57,108 bases of DNA from Nitrospirota bacterium (GCA_021813765.1 JAKAJM010000007.1:1-57108); one strand, 5' to 3'. Counted from the first letter of the stretch, positions 1-8,606 are shown. Notes: generated by a model not told the origin, from the letters alone. Program-made: numbers and translations.

Positions 1-5
1 ACCGC

Positions 6-1073
6 ATGCGCGATCTTGTCGAGCTGGAAGAAGAACTGGTCAAGCGAAACAGGCTGCTCATGGTGATAAACACCATATCCACGGTCTTCATCTACTCCGA
101 TGAGATAAGCCAGGTATTTGGCAGGCTGATCGAAAAGATACAGCTTGTGACCGATATGGGCATCTGCTGGATCGCGATGAAGGAAGAGGGAAAGGATTTC
201 TTCGCCCTCAAGGGGGCGGCAGGCCTTTCGAGGGATTTCAGGCAGAAGCTGGAAAGCGGGAAGCTGGATGATTTTCTAGGGATGGTCACATCGCTCAAAG
301 AGAAAGAGCCTTTTTATGTCGTTGAGGGTGAGGACATGGAAAGGGGGGAATATTCTTTTTTTCGGGATGAAGGGATCGTTTTTCTGGTGGCCCAGCCGCT
401 TTTTGCAGGGCCGGACAAGGTGGGGGTGCTGGCGCTTGGCAGCAGGAGCCCTGTTTCGATGGGGTTCGATCTGGCCTCTCTCATTCACCTTATAGGAAAT
501 CATGTCTCCCTCATAATAGAAAAGGTGCGGCTTTATGAGAACGCCAGGTACCTGGCCGTGACCGATGCCCTGACAGGCCTTTTCAACTTGAGGCATTTTT
601 ACGAATCTCTAGCCCTTGAGGTCGCAAGGGCGAAGCGCTATGGTACTACCTTCTCCATAACCATCTTCGATGTGGACGATTTCAAGACCATAAACGACAC
701 TTACGGCCACCAGGCGGGAGATGAGGTCTTGAGGAAGATAGCCCAGGCTATCAGGACGACCTCCAGGGAATCGGACATATCGGCAAGGTACGGCGGGGAG
801 GAATTTGTGATAATACAGGCAAACACCGCAAAGTCCGAGGCCCTTAGCCAGGCACAGAGGGTGAAAAACGCAATCGAAAGCGAGTATTATATAGACCAAA
901 AGATTCGGATATCGATCAGCGGAGGGGTTGCCACATTCCCCGTAGACGGCTCCGATGAGAAAAGCCTTCTGTATGCGGCCGACATGGCCTTGTACGAGGC
1001 CAAATCCATGGGCAAGAGGCAGATACGTCTTGCGGGAGGTACGGGTGAAAGAGGAAATGGAAAAAGTATTTGA
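6..1073 (+). CDS. GAF-GGDEF diguanylate cyclase (5' end may lie outside the window)
   Basis: Predicted to make cyclic di-GMP from two GTP. A sensory GAF-like region spans about residues 15-175 and a GGDEF domain about 180-343. The active-site motif is GGEEF at residues 263-267, preceded by an RxxD inhibitory site (RESD, 254-257), so the enzyme looks catalytically competent and product-inhibited. The ATG lies only five bases into the window and the frame is open upstream, so a longer N-terminus is possible. No membrane segment or signal peptide is visible. Its last 29 bases overlap the preferred start of the downstream oxidoreductase gene, which implies co-transcription and perhaps translational coupling. 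Domain assignment is firm; the sensed signal is unknown. Confidence 0.9.
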   Translation: MRDLVELEEELVKRNRLLMVINTISTVFIYSDEISQVFGRLIEKIQLVTDMGICWIAMKEEGKDFFALKGAAGLSRDFRQKLESGKLDDFLGMVTSLKEKEPFYVVEGEDMERGEYSFFRDEGIVFLVAQPLFAGPDKVGVLALGSRSPVSMGFDLASLIHLIGNHVSLIIEKVRLYENARYLAVTDALTGLFNLRHFYESLALEVARAKRYGTTFSITIFDVDDFKTINDTYGHQAGDEVLRKIAQAIRTTSRESDISARYGGEEFVIIQANTAKSEALSQAQRVKNAIESEYYIDQKIRISISGGVATFPVDGSDEKSLLYAADMALYEAKSMGKRQIRLAGGTGERGNGKSI

Positions 1074-1854
1074 AAGGCCCCGCAGCCTGAAGGACGCCCG
1101 CTTTCACTATTGTCCTGGCTGCGGCCACAGCATCCTCCACAGGATAGTGGCGGAGTGCGTGGACCGGCTGGGAATAAGGGAGCGGACCATAGCCATAGCA
1201 CCTGTAGGGTGCGCCGTGTACGCATACGATTATTTCGACTTCGACGTTCTGGAGATCCCGCACGGTAGGCCCCCGGCCGCAGCTACAGGGATAAAAAGGT
1301 CGCTGCCTGACAGGATAGTCATATCCTACCAGGGAGACGGCGACCTTGCGGCAATAGGAATGGGAGAGATAATCCACGCAGCAAACAGGGGCGAGAACAT
1401 AACCGTTTTTTTCGTCAATAACGGCATATACGGAATGACCGGAGGGCAGATGGCCCCGACCACCCTGTCGGGGCAGTGGACGACCACCACGCCCAGGGGG
1501 AGGGACACCGCACGGGCCGGCAATCCGTTCAGGATGGCGGAGCTGCTGGCCGGGCTTGAGGGTTCCGTTTTCATCGCCAGGAGTTCCCTGGACAGCCCTA
1601 AAAATGTTCTGGCCACTGAAAGGCTTTTCGAAAAAGCTCTCCGCTGCCAGATGGAAGGCAGGGGCTTTAGTTTTGTCGAGGTGCTTTCCCAGTGTCCGAC
1701 GGACTGGAAGCTCTCCCCGGAGGAGTCCCTTAAATGGATGGCGACCCGGATGCGGGAATTTTTCCCCCTTGGAGTATTCAAGGACAACGCGGCAAACACG
1801 GCGCCAGCCTGCGCGGAAGGAAACAAAAGGCTTAGGGCGGGGGAGGGCAGATGA
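1045..1854 (+). CDS. 2-oxoacid:ferredoxin oxidoreductase, beta (thiamine diphosphate) subunit
   Basis: Beta subunit of a CoA-dependent 2-oxoacid:ferredoxin oxidoreductase (Kor/Vor/Por superfamily), which decarboxylates a 2-oxoacid and passes electrons to ferredoxin. The protein has the N-terminal CPGCGH motif (residues 23-28) and the TPP/Mg site GDGD followed about 25 residues later by VNN. The GTG start at 1045 is chosen because GGGAGG (1034-1039) lies five bases upstream; longer in-frame starts run deep inside the GGDEF gene. It overlaps the gamma-subunit gene in an ATGA junction. The alpha subunit is not in the window and is probably upstream. Substrate (2-oxoglutarate versus branched-chain 2-oxoacid) cannot be told from sequence alone. 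Confidence 0.9.
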   Translation: MKEEMEKVFERPRSLKDARFHYCPGCGHSILHRIVAECVDRLGIRERTIAIAPVGCAVYAYDYFDFDVLEIPHGRPPAAATGIKRSLPDRIVISYQGDGDLAAIGMGEIIHAANRGENITVFFVNNGIYGMTGGQMAPTTLSGQWTTTTPRGRDTARAGNPFRMAELLAGLEGSVFIARSSLDSPKNVLATERLFEKALRCQMEGRGFSFVEVLSQCPTDWKLSPEESLKWMATRMREFFPLGVFKDNAANTAPACAEGNKRLRAGEGR

Positions 1855-2390
1855 CCACCAGCGTTCTTGTGGCCGGTTCCGGGGGACAGGGAATACTGTT
1901 TGCGGGCAAGCTGGTTGCCCAGGCGGCGATGGAGGGGGGAATGAATGTGACATGGTTTCCCTCATACGGGGCCGAGGTGCGGGGCGGCACAGCCAACTGC
2001 ACCGTGGTGATATCCGATGGACTCATAGGATCGCCCGTCGTAAGCGGGCCGGATGTGCTTGCTGTCATGAACGAGGCCTCACTTGAGCGTTTTTCCGGCA
2101 AGGTCCGGGAAAATGGCATTGTGATTCTGAACTCTTCGATGGTTTCGGGCAGGCCCTCAAGAAAGGACGTGAGGGTACTGGAGGTGCCGGCGGGAGAGAT
2201 AGCCGCCTCAATAGGTGCGCCCCTGTCGGCCAATATGGTCATCTGCGGGGCGCTTGCGCGGGCGGCCTCCGTATGCGGGCTATCCGTTTTGAGGCATGCC
2301 CTGAAGATGCTTGCCGCTCGCGGAAAGCCCGGGATACTGGAAATCAACACAAAGGCGCTGGAGCAGGGTTGGAAGTACATTGATAAATAG
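1851..2390 (+). CDS. 2-oxoacid:ferredoxin oxidoreductase, gamma subunit
   Basis: Gamma-type subunit (179 aa, normal length) of the same oxidoreductase complex. The N-terminus carries the glycine-rich GSGGQG signature and the PSYGAEVRGG motif typical of the gamma/PorC-KorC family. The ATG overlaps the beta stop codon (ATGA), so the two subunits should be translationally coupled. The complex would be cytoplasmic and feed reduced ferredoxin to anaerobic or reductive metabolism. Family assignment is firm; substrate specificity is open. Confidence 0.9.
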   Translation: MTTSVLVAGSGGQGILFAGKLVAQAAMEGGMNVTWFPSYGAEVRGGTANCTVVISDGLIGSPVVSGPDVLAVMNEASLERFSGKVRENGIVILNSSMVSGRPSRKDVRVLEVPAGEIAASIGAPLSANMVICGALARAASVCGLSVLRHALKMLAARGKPGILEINTKALEQGWKYIDK

Positions 2391-2970
2391 AAAGAAGGGG
2401 ACAGAAACGGAAAGGTCCGGGAAAAAACCTGGCTCCGGGATATCCCGGGAAAAGGCGGCCGGGAAGGGCAGGGCCGACGGTAAAAAAACAGGCCGTATCA
2501 GGAAGGCGCTGGTCAGGGACGTAAAAGAGGTCCACTCGCTGATAAACGAGTTTGCGGCTGAGCAGGAGATGCTGCCTCGCTCCCTGAACGAGCTTTACGA
2601 ACATCTAAGAGACATGTTCGTATATGAGGAGGATGGCAGGCTTAAGGGCGTCTGCTCCCTTCATGTGGTATGGGAAGACCTGGCTGAGGTCCGCTCGCTG
2701 GCTGTGGCCCGTAGGGCCAGGGGCAGGGGAATAGGCAGGAGCCTGGTTGAGACATGCCTGGAAGAGGCCAGGGGGCTCGGGGTGTCAAGGGTGTTCGCGC
2801 TTACCTATATTCCGGAGTTTTTTGGGCTCTTTGGCTTCAAGGTGGTGGATAAATCGGAGCTGCCCCATAAGATATGGGGAGACTGCATCAGGTGCCCCAA
2901 ATTTCCGGACTGCAACGAGTTTGCCGTTGTGAGGGAGCTGTTAACGGGGGAGGATTCTTATGGTGCTTAA
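2380..2970 (+). CDS. ArgA-like GNAT N-acetyltransferase
   Basis: Short GNAT-family acetyltransferase resembling the stand-alone N-acetylglutamate synthases of Geobacter-like bacteria, which acetylate glutamate with acetyl-CoA as the first step of arginine synthesis. The acetyl-CoA loop is RRARGRGIG, and the C-terminal part contains the HKIWGDCIRCPKFPDC stretch with a cysteine cluster characteristic of this subgroup. The start is uncertain: the TTG at 2380 overlaps the gamma-subunit stop and gives a Lys/Arg-rich extension of about 40 residues before the domain. Arginine-pathway assignment is by family resemblance. Confidence 0.78.
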   Translation: MINRKKGTETERSGKKPGSGISREKAAGKGRADGKKTGRIRKALVRDVKEVHSLINEFAAEQEMLPRSLNELYEHLRDMFVYEEDGRLKGVCSLHVVWEDLAEVRSLAVARRARGRGIGRSLVETCLEEARGLGVSRVFALTYIPEFFGLFGFKVVDKSELPHKIWGDCIRCPKFPDCNEFAVVRELLTGEDSYGA

Positions 2971-3616
2971 AATAGGTGTGCTTGCTTCCGGGAGGGGGTC
3001 CAACTTCCAGGCCGTGGCGGACGCCATAAGGAGCGGACGCATAAAAGCGCAGATATCGCTTCTCATAAGTGACAAGCCCGGCGCCTACGCTCTTGAGCGT
3101 GCAAGGCAGGCCGGTATAGAGGCTTTTTATATGGACCCCAAAGAGTTCAGTTCGAAAGACGCCTATTTTCAGAGGATCGCGGAGGAGTTCAGGGCTAAGG
3201 GGGTGGGGCTGGTCCTTCTTGCCGGCTTCATGAGGATAGTGAGAAAGCCCCTGCTTGACGCCTTCCCATGGAGGGTGATGAACATACATCCGGCCCTGCT
3301 TCCCTCTTTCCCTGGCCTTCATGGGCAGCAGCAGGCGGCCGGCTACGGAGTAAAGATATCGGGCTGCACCGTTCATTTCGTGGACGAGGGGATGGACACG
3401 GGCCCGGTAATAATCCAGGCCGCGGTGCCGGTTCAGCATGATGATACGGAGGAGAGCGTTTCTGAAAGGATACTTGAGTGCGAGCATAAGATATACCCGG
3501 AGGCCGTAAGGCTTTTTGCCGAAGGCAGGCTGGAGGTAAACGGCAAAAAGGTAGTTATAAAGGGCAATTGCAAGGTCACGGGGGCCGGGGCCCTCATCAG
3601 CCCGCCGATAGAATAA
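2960..3616 (+). CDS. purN: Phosphoribosylglycinamide formyltransferase (PurN)
   Basis: Transfers the formyl group of 10-formyl-tetrahydrofolate to GAR in purine synthesis. Visible motifs are ASGRGSN at the N-terminus (phosphate binding), the catalytic Asn/His in MNIHPALLPSF, and the catalytic Asp in the VDEGMDTGP segment. The length of 218 aa is normal. The ATG start overlaps the preceding gene by 11 bases. The protein is cytoplasmic. Nothing odd is seen apart from a slightly extended C-terminus. Confidence 0.95.
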   Translation: MVLKIGVLASGRGSNFQAVADAIRSGRIKAQISLLISDKPGAYALERARQAGIEAFYMDPKEFSSKDAYFQRIAEEFRAKGVGLVLLAGFMRIVRKPLLDAFPWRVMNIHPALLPSFPGLHGQQQAAGYGVKISGCTVHFVDEGMDTGPVIIQAAVPVQHDDTEESVSERILECEHKIYPEAVRLFAEGRLEVNGKKVVIKGNCKVTGAGALISPPIE

Positions 3617-3630
3617 AATTAAAAAAGACA

Positions 3631-4191
3631 TTGATCCTGAAATCAGCAAATAAAAATAAAAGAGCCAGAAAAACAGATGTGCCGGGGGTGAGGCCCACGT
3701 TGTCCAAGGTGAGGCAGGCCTTATTCAACATACTTGCCTCACGCGTCGGTGGTTCCGTCTTTGTGGACCTTTATGCCGGCACCGGCGCCATAGGGATGGA
3801 CGCCATGAGCAGGGGGGCCGGCTCCGTTTTTTTCGTCGAGGCGGACAGACGGCTTGCCCAGGAGCTTAAAAACCTCCTGGAGGGCTGCGGATGCGGGCCT
3901 AAAGCGCATATCGTTTCCATGAAGGCGGATGATTTCATAAGGAAATATGCGCTGAAGGAGGGCTGGAGGCCCGCGGACATCGTCTTCCTTGACCCTCCCT
4001 ACGCCTCAGGCGAACTGGACAAAACCCTTCCGCTTCTTTCAACGGCAGGTTTTCTTGCAGCCGGCGCGGTCGTGGTTGCCGAGCATTCAAAGAGGGTGGA
4101 TGTTCCGGAGGAGACGGGCCTTCTCAAGAAAAAGAAGACGTACAGGTATGGAGACACCTCTTTAAGCCTGTATGTGAAGGAGGGTAATTGA
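3631..4191 (+). CDS. rsmD: 16S rRNA (guanine-N2) methyltransferase RsmD
   Basis: SAM-dependent methyltransferase that modifies G966 of 16S rRNA in E. coli. The conserved VRPT segment, the SAM-binding DLYAGTGAIG motif and the catalytic DPPY motif (FLDPPY) are all present. The start is uncertain: a TTG at 3631 gives a basic N-terminus close to family length, while an ATG at 3568 would overlap purN by 49 bases and add an atypical extension. No good Shine-Dalgarno sequence precedes either. It is followed directly by coaD, the usual rsmD-coaD pairing. Confidence 0.9.
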   Translation: MILKSANKNKRARKTDVPGVRPTLSKVRQALFNILASRVGGSVFVDLYAGTGAIGMDAMSRGAGSVFFVEADRRLAQELKNLLEGCGCGPKAHIVSMKADDFIRKYALKEGWRPADIVFLDPPYASGELDKTLPLLSTAGFLAAGAVVVAEHSKRVDVPEETGLLKKKKTYRYGDTSLSLYVKEGN

Positions 4192-4763
4192 AAACCCGGC
4201 CTGCAGTGAAAGCCCGTGCGATCGAAAAGGCAAAGGCAAGCGGAAAAACGAAAAAGATAAAACGGGCGGTCCTTCCGGGCACGTTCGACCCTCTGACAAA
4301 CGGCCATCTTGACCTGCTTTTAAGGGGGCTTGGCATATTCGATGAGGTGACGATCGCGGTTGCTCCGAGCCATAAAAAGAAGCCGGCCTTCTCGCTTGAG
4401 GAGCGTCTGGAGCTGATCAGTGAGGCGATAAAAGGGATAAAGGGGGCCAGGGTGGAGGCGTTCGAGGGCCTTCTTGTGGATTACGTGCGGCAGGCCGGAG
4501 CCGGGGCCATAATCAGGGGGCTGCGGGCGGTCTCCGATTTCGAATATGAGTTCCAGATGGCCCTTATGAACAGGAGCCTCGACGCCATGGTGGAGACCGT
4601 CTTCCTGATGCCTTCGGCCGAATACACTTTTCTGACGTCCTCCATGATAAAGGAAGTGGCTCTTTTCGGAGGATGCGTGAAAGGGCTTGTGCCTAAGAAT
4701 GTGGAGGCGGCCCTGAAGAGAAAATACAAGGCGATCAAAAGCTGTAAGCAAGTTAATTACTAA
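4188..4763 (+). CDS. coaD: Phosphopantetheine adenylyltransferase (CoaD)
   Basis: Catalyses the penultimate step of coenzyme A synthesis, adenylating 4'-phosphopantetheine. The nucleotidyltransferase motif is PGTFDPLTNGH, and the C-terminal conserved segment is SSMIKEVA. The start is a TTG overlapping the rsmD stop, supported by GGAGG at 4179-4183. A Lys/Arg-rich extension of about 23 residues precedes the normal start of the family, so an internal start cannot be excluded. The last two codons (TAC TAA) lie within the terminal inverted repeat of the palindromic element at 4756-4909. Confidence 0.93.
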   Translation: MKTRPAVKARAIEKAKASGKTKKIKRAVLPGTFDPLTNGHLDLLLRGLGIFDEVTIAVAPSHKKKPAFSLEERLELISEAIKGIKGARVEAFEGLLVDYVRQAGAGAIIRGLRAVSDFEYEFQMALMNRSLDAMVETVFLMPSAEYTFLTSSMIKEVALFGGCVKGLVPKNVEAALKRKYKAIKSCKQVNY

Positions 4764-4909
4764 GACGACCATTAGGAAAGCCTCATTCAGCCGTTATCTG
4801 TCATTCCGGCTTGTCCGGAATCTTTCTCCGGCTTTCAGGAAGGATTCCCGGCGCGCTTCGCTTGCGGGAATGACAACTGTGAGGCTTTATTAGCGATGTT
4901 CTTAGTAAT
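4756..4909. repeat. 154-bp palindromic (MITE-like) element
   Basis: Nested inverted repeats: an outer 10-bp perfect pair ATTACTAAGA (4756-4765) and TCTTAGTAAT (4900-4909), a 9-bp pair AAAGCCTCA (4777-4785) and TGAGGCTTT (4880-4888), and an inner pair GTCATTCC (4800-4807) and GGAATGAC (4867-4874). The inner core recurs in inverted orientation at 28119-28218. It overlaps the coaD stop codon. No coding capacity is visible. A non-autonomous mobile element or a REP-like palindrome would both fit. Confidence 0.6.
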
Positions 4910-4945
4910 CTCTCCAAAATAGAATAGACATATGCCCTCTATTCA

Positions 4946-5063
4946 GTCATACCGGCGAAAGCCGCTCCCCGGACAGTGACACAAGTGTTTGAGAGGTAAA
5001 GTCGCTGCCCGTTTTCGTTGGTATTACGGATAAAATCGGGCGGCTCAAGACCGCCGGAGTGAC
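4946..5063. repeat. Palindromic intergenic element with GTCAT-CCGG ends
   Basis: Begins GTCATACCGG at 4946 and ends CCGGAGTGAC at 5063, giving imperfect inverted ends of the same style as the neighbouring element. It also contains GGCGGCTCAAGACCGCC, a short internal hairpin. Probably a degenerate relative of the GTCATTCC family; no gene is seen in it. Confidence 0.4.
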
Positions 5064-5100
5064 AAAAGGGTAGTGTCAAAACGATTCATAAGTTTGCAAA

Positions 5101-5139
5101 AAAGAAAGCGCCGGTTTTTTAACCGGCGCTTTCTTTTTT
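5101..5139. terminator. Bidirectional rho-independent terminator
   Basis: A 16-bp stem (AAAGAAAGCGCCGGTT paired with AACCGGCGCTTTCTTT) with a TTTT loop, flanked by A and T tracts, so it can act on both strands. It sits between the coaD side (+) and the convergent ATPase gene (-), and is the expected transcription end for the latter. Confidence 0.85.
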
Positions 5140-5178
5140 GCTTCTATTCCCGCTTTGAAAGACGGCGGGATACTCCGC

Positions 5179-7623
5179 TTAAGGCCTGACGTCGAACTTC
5201 TTGAATATACCGATCTTTATGAGGTCCATAAAGAGCAGGTAGAGAACGCCGAACCCGAAGAGCGTGGCGATGTCCCTGAAGGGCACCGGCGTTATCAGAT
5301 ACGAGCCACCGGCCTTGATCCCGTGCGCGCAAAGCAGCGTCACCACTATGAAGTCCGCTATGGTAGCCGTCAGCATATACTTTGACGGGAAGGGTCTTTT
5401 GAGGCAGGAACCGCCGGTCCTGACAAGGTACAGAACGCCCTGCCCGGTAAAGACCATTATAAGGAACACAAGCGTCTGTATCTGACCGATTGCGAAGTCG
5501 AGGTGTTTAAACAGTAAGAGCCCGCCGAACGAGAAGATGAGCTGCATTACACCCATGGGGACCGAGCCCATGACCATGTTCTTTATCTTCCAGTGATTGG
5601 GTTTCTGCGAATACTTCACGTTGTCCGTGGAGATGGACATGGTTACGAAGTCGTTCGTGAAGAGCAGAAGGATAACCAGCAGAGGCGTTATTACGAACGA
5701 CTCGCCGGGCGGGGTGTGGTAGAAGAAATTCAGGATGATCACGCCCAGGATCGTAAAGAGCGATATCTCGATCGTTTTGGCGATCTTGTTCAAGACCCAA
5801 GTCGCCATCCTCTGGAATATCTCCCTGCTCGTTTTGACCGCGGAGACGATATCGGCAAGACCAGGGTCCGTAAGGACCACGCTGGCCGCGGCCTTTGCGA
5901 CGTCGGTGGCGCCTGAAACCGCGATGCCGACCTCCGCCGACTTAAGCGCGGGAGAGTCGTTCACGCCGTCTCCGGTCATTCCGACGATATAGCCGTCATC
6001 CTGCAGAGCCTTCACTATATTGTATTTGTCCTCGGGATAGATGCCGCCGAAGACGTCGTAATTCGCGAGCTTTTTCTCGCCTTCTTTGGACTTGCTCAGC
6101 TCCAGCAGTTCCGCTCTCTCGCATACTCTTTCGCCGATATCGAGCCTTTGAGCTATGGTCTTGGCGGTTATGGCGGTATCGCCGGTAAGCATGATGGTCC
6201 TCACGCCCATATTGCGCAGTTCGTGGACCAGCGGCTTGGAGTCCGGCCGCTCCGGGTCCATATAGCCCAGGAAGCCCAGGAACTCGAACTTGCCGTCCTT
6301 ATGGTTTGCGACCGCCAGGACCCTTTCCCCTTTGGTCGCAAGGCTCTTTTCAATATCCAGGTATTTGTAGTCAGAGTCTTTGCCATCCTGGGTCAGGCCC
6401 CATATCGTCTTTGGCTGCCCCTTGAATACCTTGACCTCCGCACCGTTTACGCTGTAAACGCCCTCGGTCCTCTTTATGGCCGGATCGAAAGGCGTAAAGG
6501 AGACCCTTTTGCCCTCCTCTTTTACGTTCAGCGGGGCCGCGACCTTGAAGATCGCGTCGTCAAGGGCGTCCTGGCTCCTGGCGTCACTTGCCATCATGGC
6601 ATATTTCAGGAGTTCCTCTTTTGTGTGGTCACCCACGGGCGTTACGTCCTCGAGTATGACCTTGTTTTCGGTCAGCGTGCCCGTCTTGTCGGAGCACAGA
6701 AGCGTCATGGCGGCGGCTTCCTCTATGGCGGAGAGCTTGGTCGTCAAAACGCCTTTTTTGGAAAGTTCCACAGCGCCAAGCGCGGTCGAAAGCGTATATG
6801 TGGCCGGAAGCGCGATCGGGATCGCCGCTATCAGGATGACCAGGACGAAAACGATCGTGTCGATAGGCGCGAAATGCGCGTAAAAGAATGAGTAACCCAG
6901 GAAGAACAGCAGGAGGGCGGCATCGCCGATCATGAGGTATTTGACTATCGTGAAAATCAGCTTCTGCAGGTTGCTCTTGGTCTTTGCTATCTTTACGAGC
7001 TCCGCGGTCTTGCCGAAGAAGCTGTTCTTGCCGGTGCCCACGACCACACCCGTGGCCTCACCTCTTTTCACTACGGAGCCTGAGTAGGCGACACTGCCCA
7101 TCTCGGCCTCGACGGGAAGCGATTCGCCGGTCAGCGCGGACTGGTCAAGCTGGATATTGGCGTCCAGAATTTTCACATCGGCGGGAACGAAATCACCCAT
7201 CCTCAGGTGGACAAGGTCGTCAGGGACAAGAAATTTCGCATCGAGCATCGACCATTTGCCGTCCCTCAAGACCCTCGCTTTTACGGCGAGCCTCTGTTTC
7301 AGAAGCTCAAGCGCTTTCTGCGCCTGTCCTTCGTGGAGAAAGGACATTATGCTGTTGAATATCAACAGCGCCATAATAACGGCGGCCTCTATGTACTTTA
7401 CCCACTCGTGGCTTGCTATGCCAGCTACCACCTCAAGAGCAGCGGCCGCTTCGAGCATCCACGGAATCGGGCCCCAAAACCTCTTAAGGAACTCTACTAC
7501 TGGGTTCTTTTTTTCCTCTTCGACTGCGTTTGGTCCGAACTCCTGGAGCTTTTTGTTTGCCTGTTCCGTGGTCAGACCAACATGCTCCTGTGCCACTTCC
7601 TTTTTTGCTGCCATTTCTGCCAT
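5179..7623 (-). CDS. Plasma-membrane-type proton-efflux P-type ATPase (P3A)
   Basis: An 814-residue P-type ATPase that most resembles fungal/plant-type H+ pumps found in some bacteria and archaea. An N-terminal cation-ATPase domain is followed by the actuator with TGES (165-168), the transmembrane PIALP motif (about 268-272), the phosphorylation site DKTGTLT (Asp312) and the hinge GDGVNDSP. Hydrophobic segments cluster at about 50-100, 225-285 and in the last 200 residues. It would extrude H+ at the expense of ATP. The start is ATG at 7623 (AGGGGG lies nearby upstream); ATG 7614 is an alternative. It is transcribed against its neighbours and ends at a strong bidirectional terminator. Proton specificity is inferred from family. 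Confidence 0.92.
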   Translation of the reverse strand: MAEMAAKKEVAQEHVGLTTEQANKKLQEFGPNAVEEEKKNPVVEFLKRFWGPIPWMLEAAAALEVVAGIASHEWVKYIEAAVIMALLIFNSIMSFLHEGQAQKALELLKQRLAVKARVLRDGKWSMLDAKFLVPDDLVHLRMGDFVPADVKILDANIQLDQSALTGESLPVEAEMGSVAYSGSVVKRGEATGVVVGTGKNSFFGKTAELVKIAKTKSNLQKLIFTIVKYLMIGDAALLLFFLGYSFFYAHFAPIDTIVFVLVILIAAIPIALPATYTLSTALGAVELSKKGVLTTKLSAIEEAAAMTLLCSDKTGTLTENKVILEDVTPVGDHTKEELLKYAMMASDARSQDALDDAIFKVAAPLNVKEEGKRVSFTPFDPAIKRTEGVYSVNGAEVKVFKGQPKTIWGLTQDGKDSDYKYLDIEKSLATKGERVLAVANHKDGKFEFLGFLGYMDPERPDSKPLVHELRNMGVRTIMLTGDTAITAKTIAQRLDIGERVCERAELLELSKSKEGEKKLANYDVFGGIYPEDKYNIVKALQDDGYIVGMTGDGVNDSPALKSAEVGIAVSGATDVAKAAASVVLTDPGLADIVSAVKTSREIFQRMATWVLNKIAKTIEISLFTILGVIILNFFYHTPPGESFVITPLLVILLLFTNDFVTMSISTDNVKYSQKPNHWKIKNMVMGSVPMGVMQLIFSFGGLLLFKHLDFAIGQIQTLVFLIMVFTGQGVLYLVRTGGSCLKRPFPSKYMLTATIADFIVVTLLCAHGIKAGGSYLITPVPFRDIATLFGFGVLYLLFMDLIKIGIFKKFDVRP

Positions 7624-7706
7624 TTAAAAACCCCCTGTTAGAGAAATCGGATTAAGCCGCCACTCCCCCGGTATGGCACCCAATCCCGGATCGACCGGAA
7701 TTGCGT

Positions 7707-7736
7707 ATTTTATTCGATTTTCCGGCAGAATGTAAA
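7707..7736 (-). promoter_or_regulatory. Candidate sigma-70 promoter for the P-type ATPase
   Basis: On the minus strand a TTTACA box (7731-7736) and a TAAAAT box (7707-7712) are 18 bases apart, about 85 bases upstream of the ATPase start. The region is AT-rich. Weakly supported because the sequence context offers several similar boxes. Confidence 0.3.
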
Positions 7737-7876
7737 ATTTAAATTTTTAATAGGTTTTGAAGTTTTAATAAGGCCCCGGGCCAGGCCCTGTTACGGAGCG
7801 GGGACCAAGGGCGGTATTTTTCAGACATTATTGGCCAGTTGAGCTTTTTTGCGTGATTCATTTAATCTTAAATACG

Positions 7877-8512
7877 ATGAAAGTTTGCGAGATATTCACG
7901 AGCATCCAGGGCGAGTCCACTTTTGCCGGGCAGCTTTCCACATTCATAAGGTTCTCGGGGTGCAATCTCAGGTGCTCCTACTGCGACACGAAGTACGCTT
8001 ATGCCGGAGGGACAGAGCTGACCGAGCAGGAGATAATGAACGAGGTCTCCATAGTTGGGGTGAACCTTATCTCCATAACAGGGGGAGAGCCGCTTTTGCA
8101 GGAAGGGGTGTTCCACCTTGTGGAAAAGTTCCTGAACGAGGGTCATAAGGTGCTGATAGAGACAAACGGCAGCCTTAGCATCAAGGATGTGGACCCGAGG
8201 GCCGTCATCATAATGGACGTGAAAACGCCGGCAAGCAACATGTCGGAGGACCTGGACATGTCTAACCTTGATTTCCTGAAGCCCTCGGACGAGGTGAAAT
8301 TTGTCATCGTGGACAGGAAGGATTATGAGTGGGCCAGGGATTTTGTGCGGGAATACAGGCTGCGCGAAGGGAGCAAAGTCCTTTTCTCGCCTGCCTTCGG
8401 CCTCATGGAACCCTCCGAGCTGGCCAACTGGATGATCCAGGACAGGCTGGACACGATATTCAATCTCCAGACGCATAAGTACATATTCGGCCCGGACAAA
8501 AAAGGGGTTTGA
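7877..8512 (+). CDS. queE: 7-carboxy-7-deazaguanine synthase (QueE)
   Basis: Radical SAM enzyme that contracts 6-carboxy-tetrahydropterin to 7-carboxy-7-deazaguanine for queuosine and related deazapurines. The N-terminal EIFTSIQGES segment and the cluster-binding CNLRCSYC (Cys29, Cys33, Cys36, i.e. CX3CX2C) are diagnostic, followed by the ITGGEPLLQ motif. The ATG at 7877 fits the family start; a GTG at 7853 would add eight residues with no better ribosome site. The gene is isolated, with no other queuosine genes in the window. Confidence 0.93.
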   Translation: MKVCEIFTSIQGESTFAGQLSTFIRFSGCNLRCSYCDTKYAYAGGTELTEQEIMNEVSIVGVNLISITGGEPLLQEGVFHLVEKFLNEGHKVLIETNGSLSIKDVDPRAVIIMDVKTPASNMSEDLDMSNLDFLKPSDEVKFVIVDRKDYEWARDFVREYRLREGSKVLFSPAFGLMEPSELANWMIQDRLDTIFNLQTHKYIFGPDKKGV

Positions 8513-8577
8513 GTTCGGCCCCGGCCCGGAAATCTTATATCTCATCTCTCTATTTCCGGTTCGTCGTCCTTTTTCTC

Positions 8578-8606
8578 TTCAAAAGTGGGGATTTATTCTT
8601 TATAAT
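8578..8606 (+). promoter_or_regulatory. Candidate sigma-70 promoter for the hybrid kinase gene
   Basis: A perfect TATAAT (8601-8606) lies 17 bases downstream of TTCAAA (8578-8583). The expected start of transcription near 8613 leaves a leader of only about 12 bases before ATG 8625, with no Shine-Dalgarno sequence in it. Confidence 0.4.

Noticed and set aside
916-1965. Long open frames on the minus strand opposite real genes (for example here, and 11279-12742)
   Set aside because: They are mirror frames of well-identified plus-strand genes, have atypical composition and match no family motif.
7624-7876. Riboswitch upstream of queE
   Set aside because: No preQ1-type aptamer hairpin with an A-rich tail could be recognised; only AT-rich promoter-like sequence is seen.
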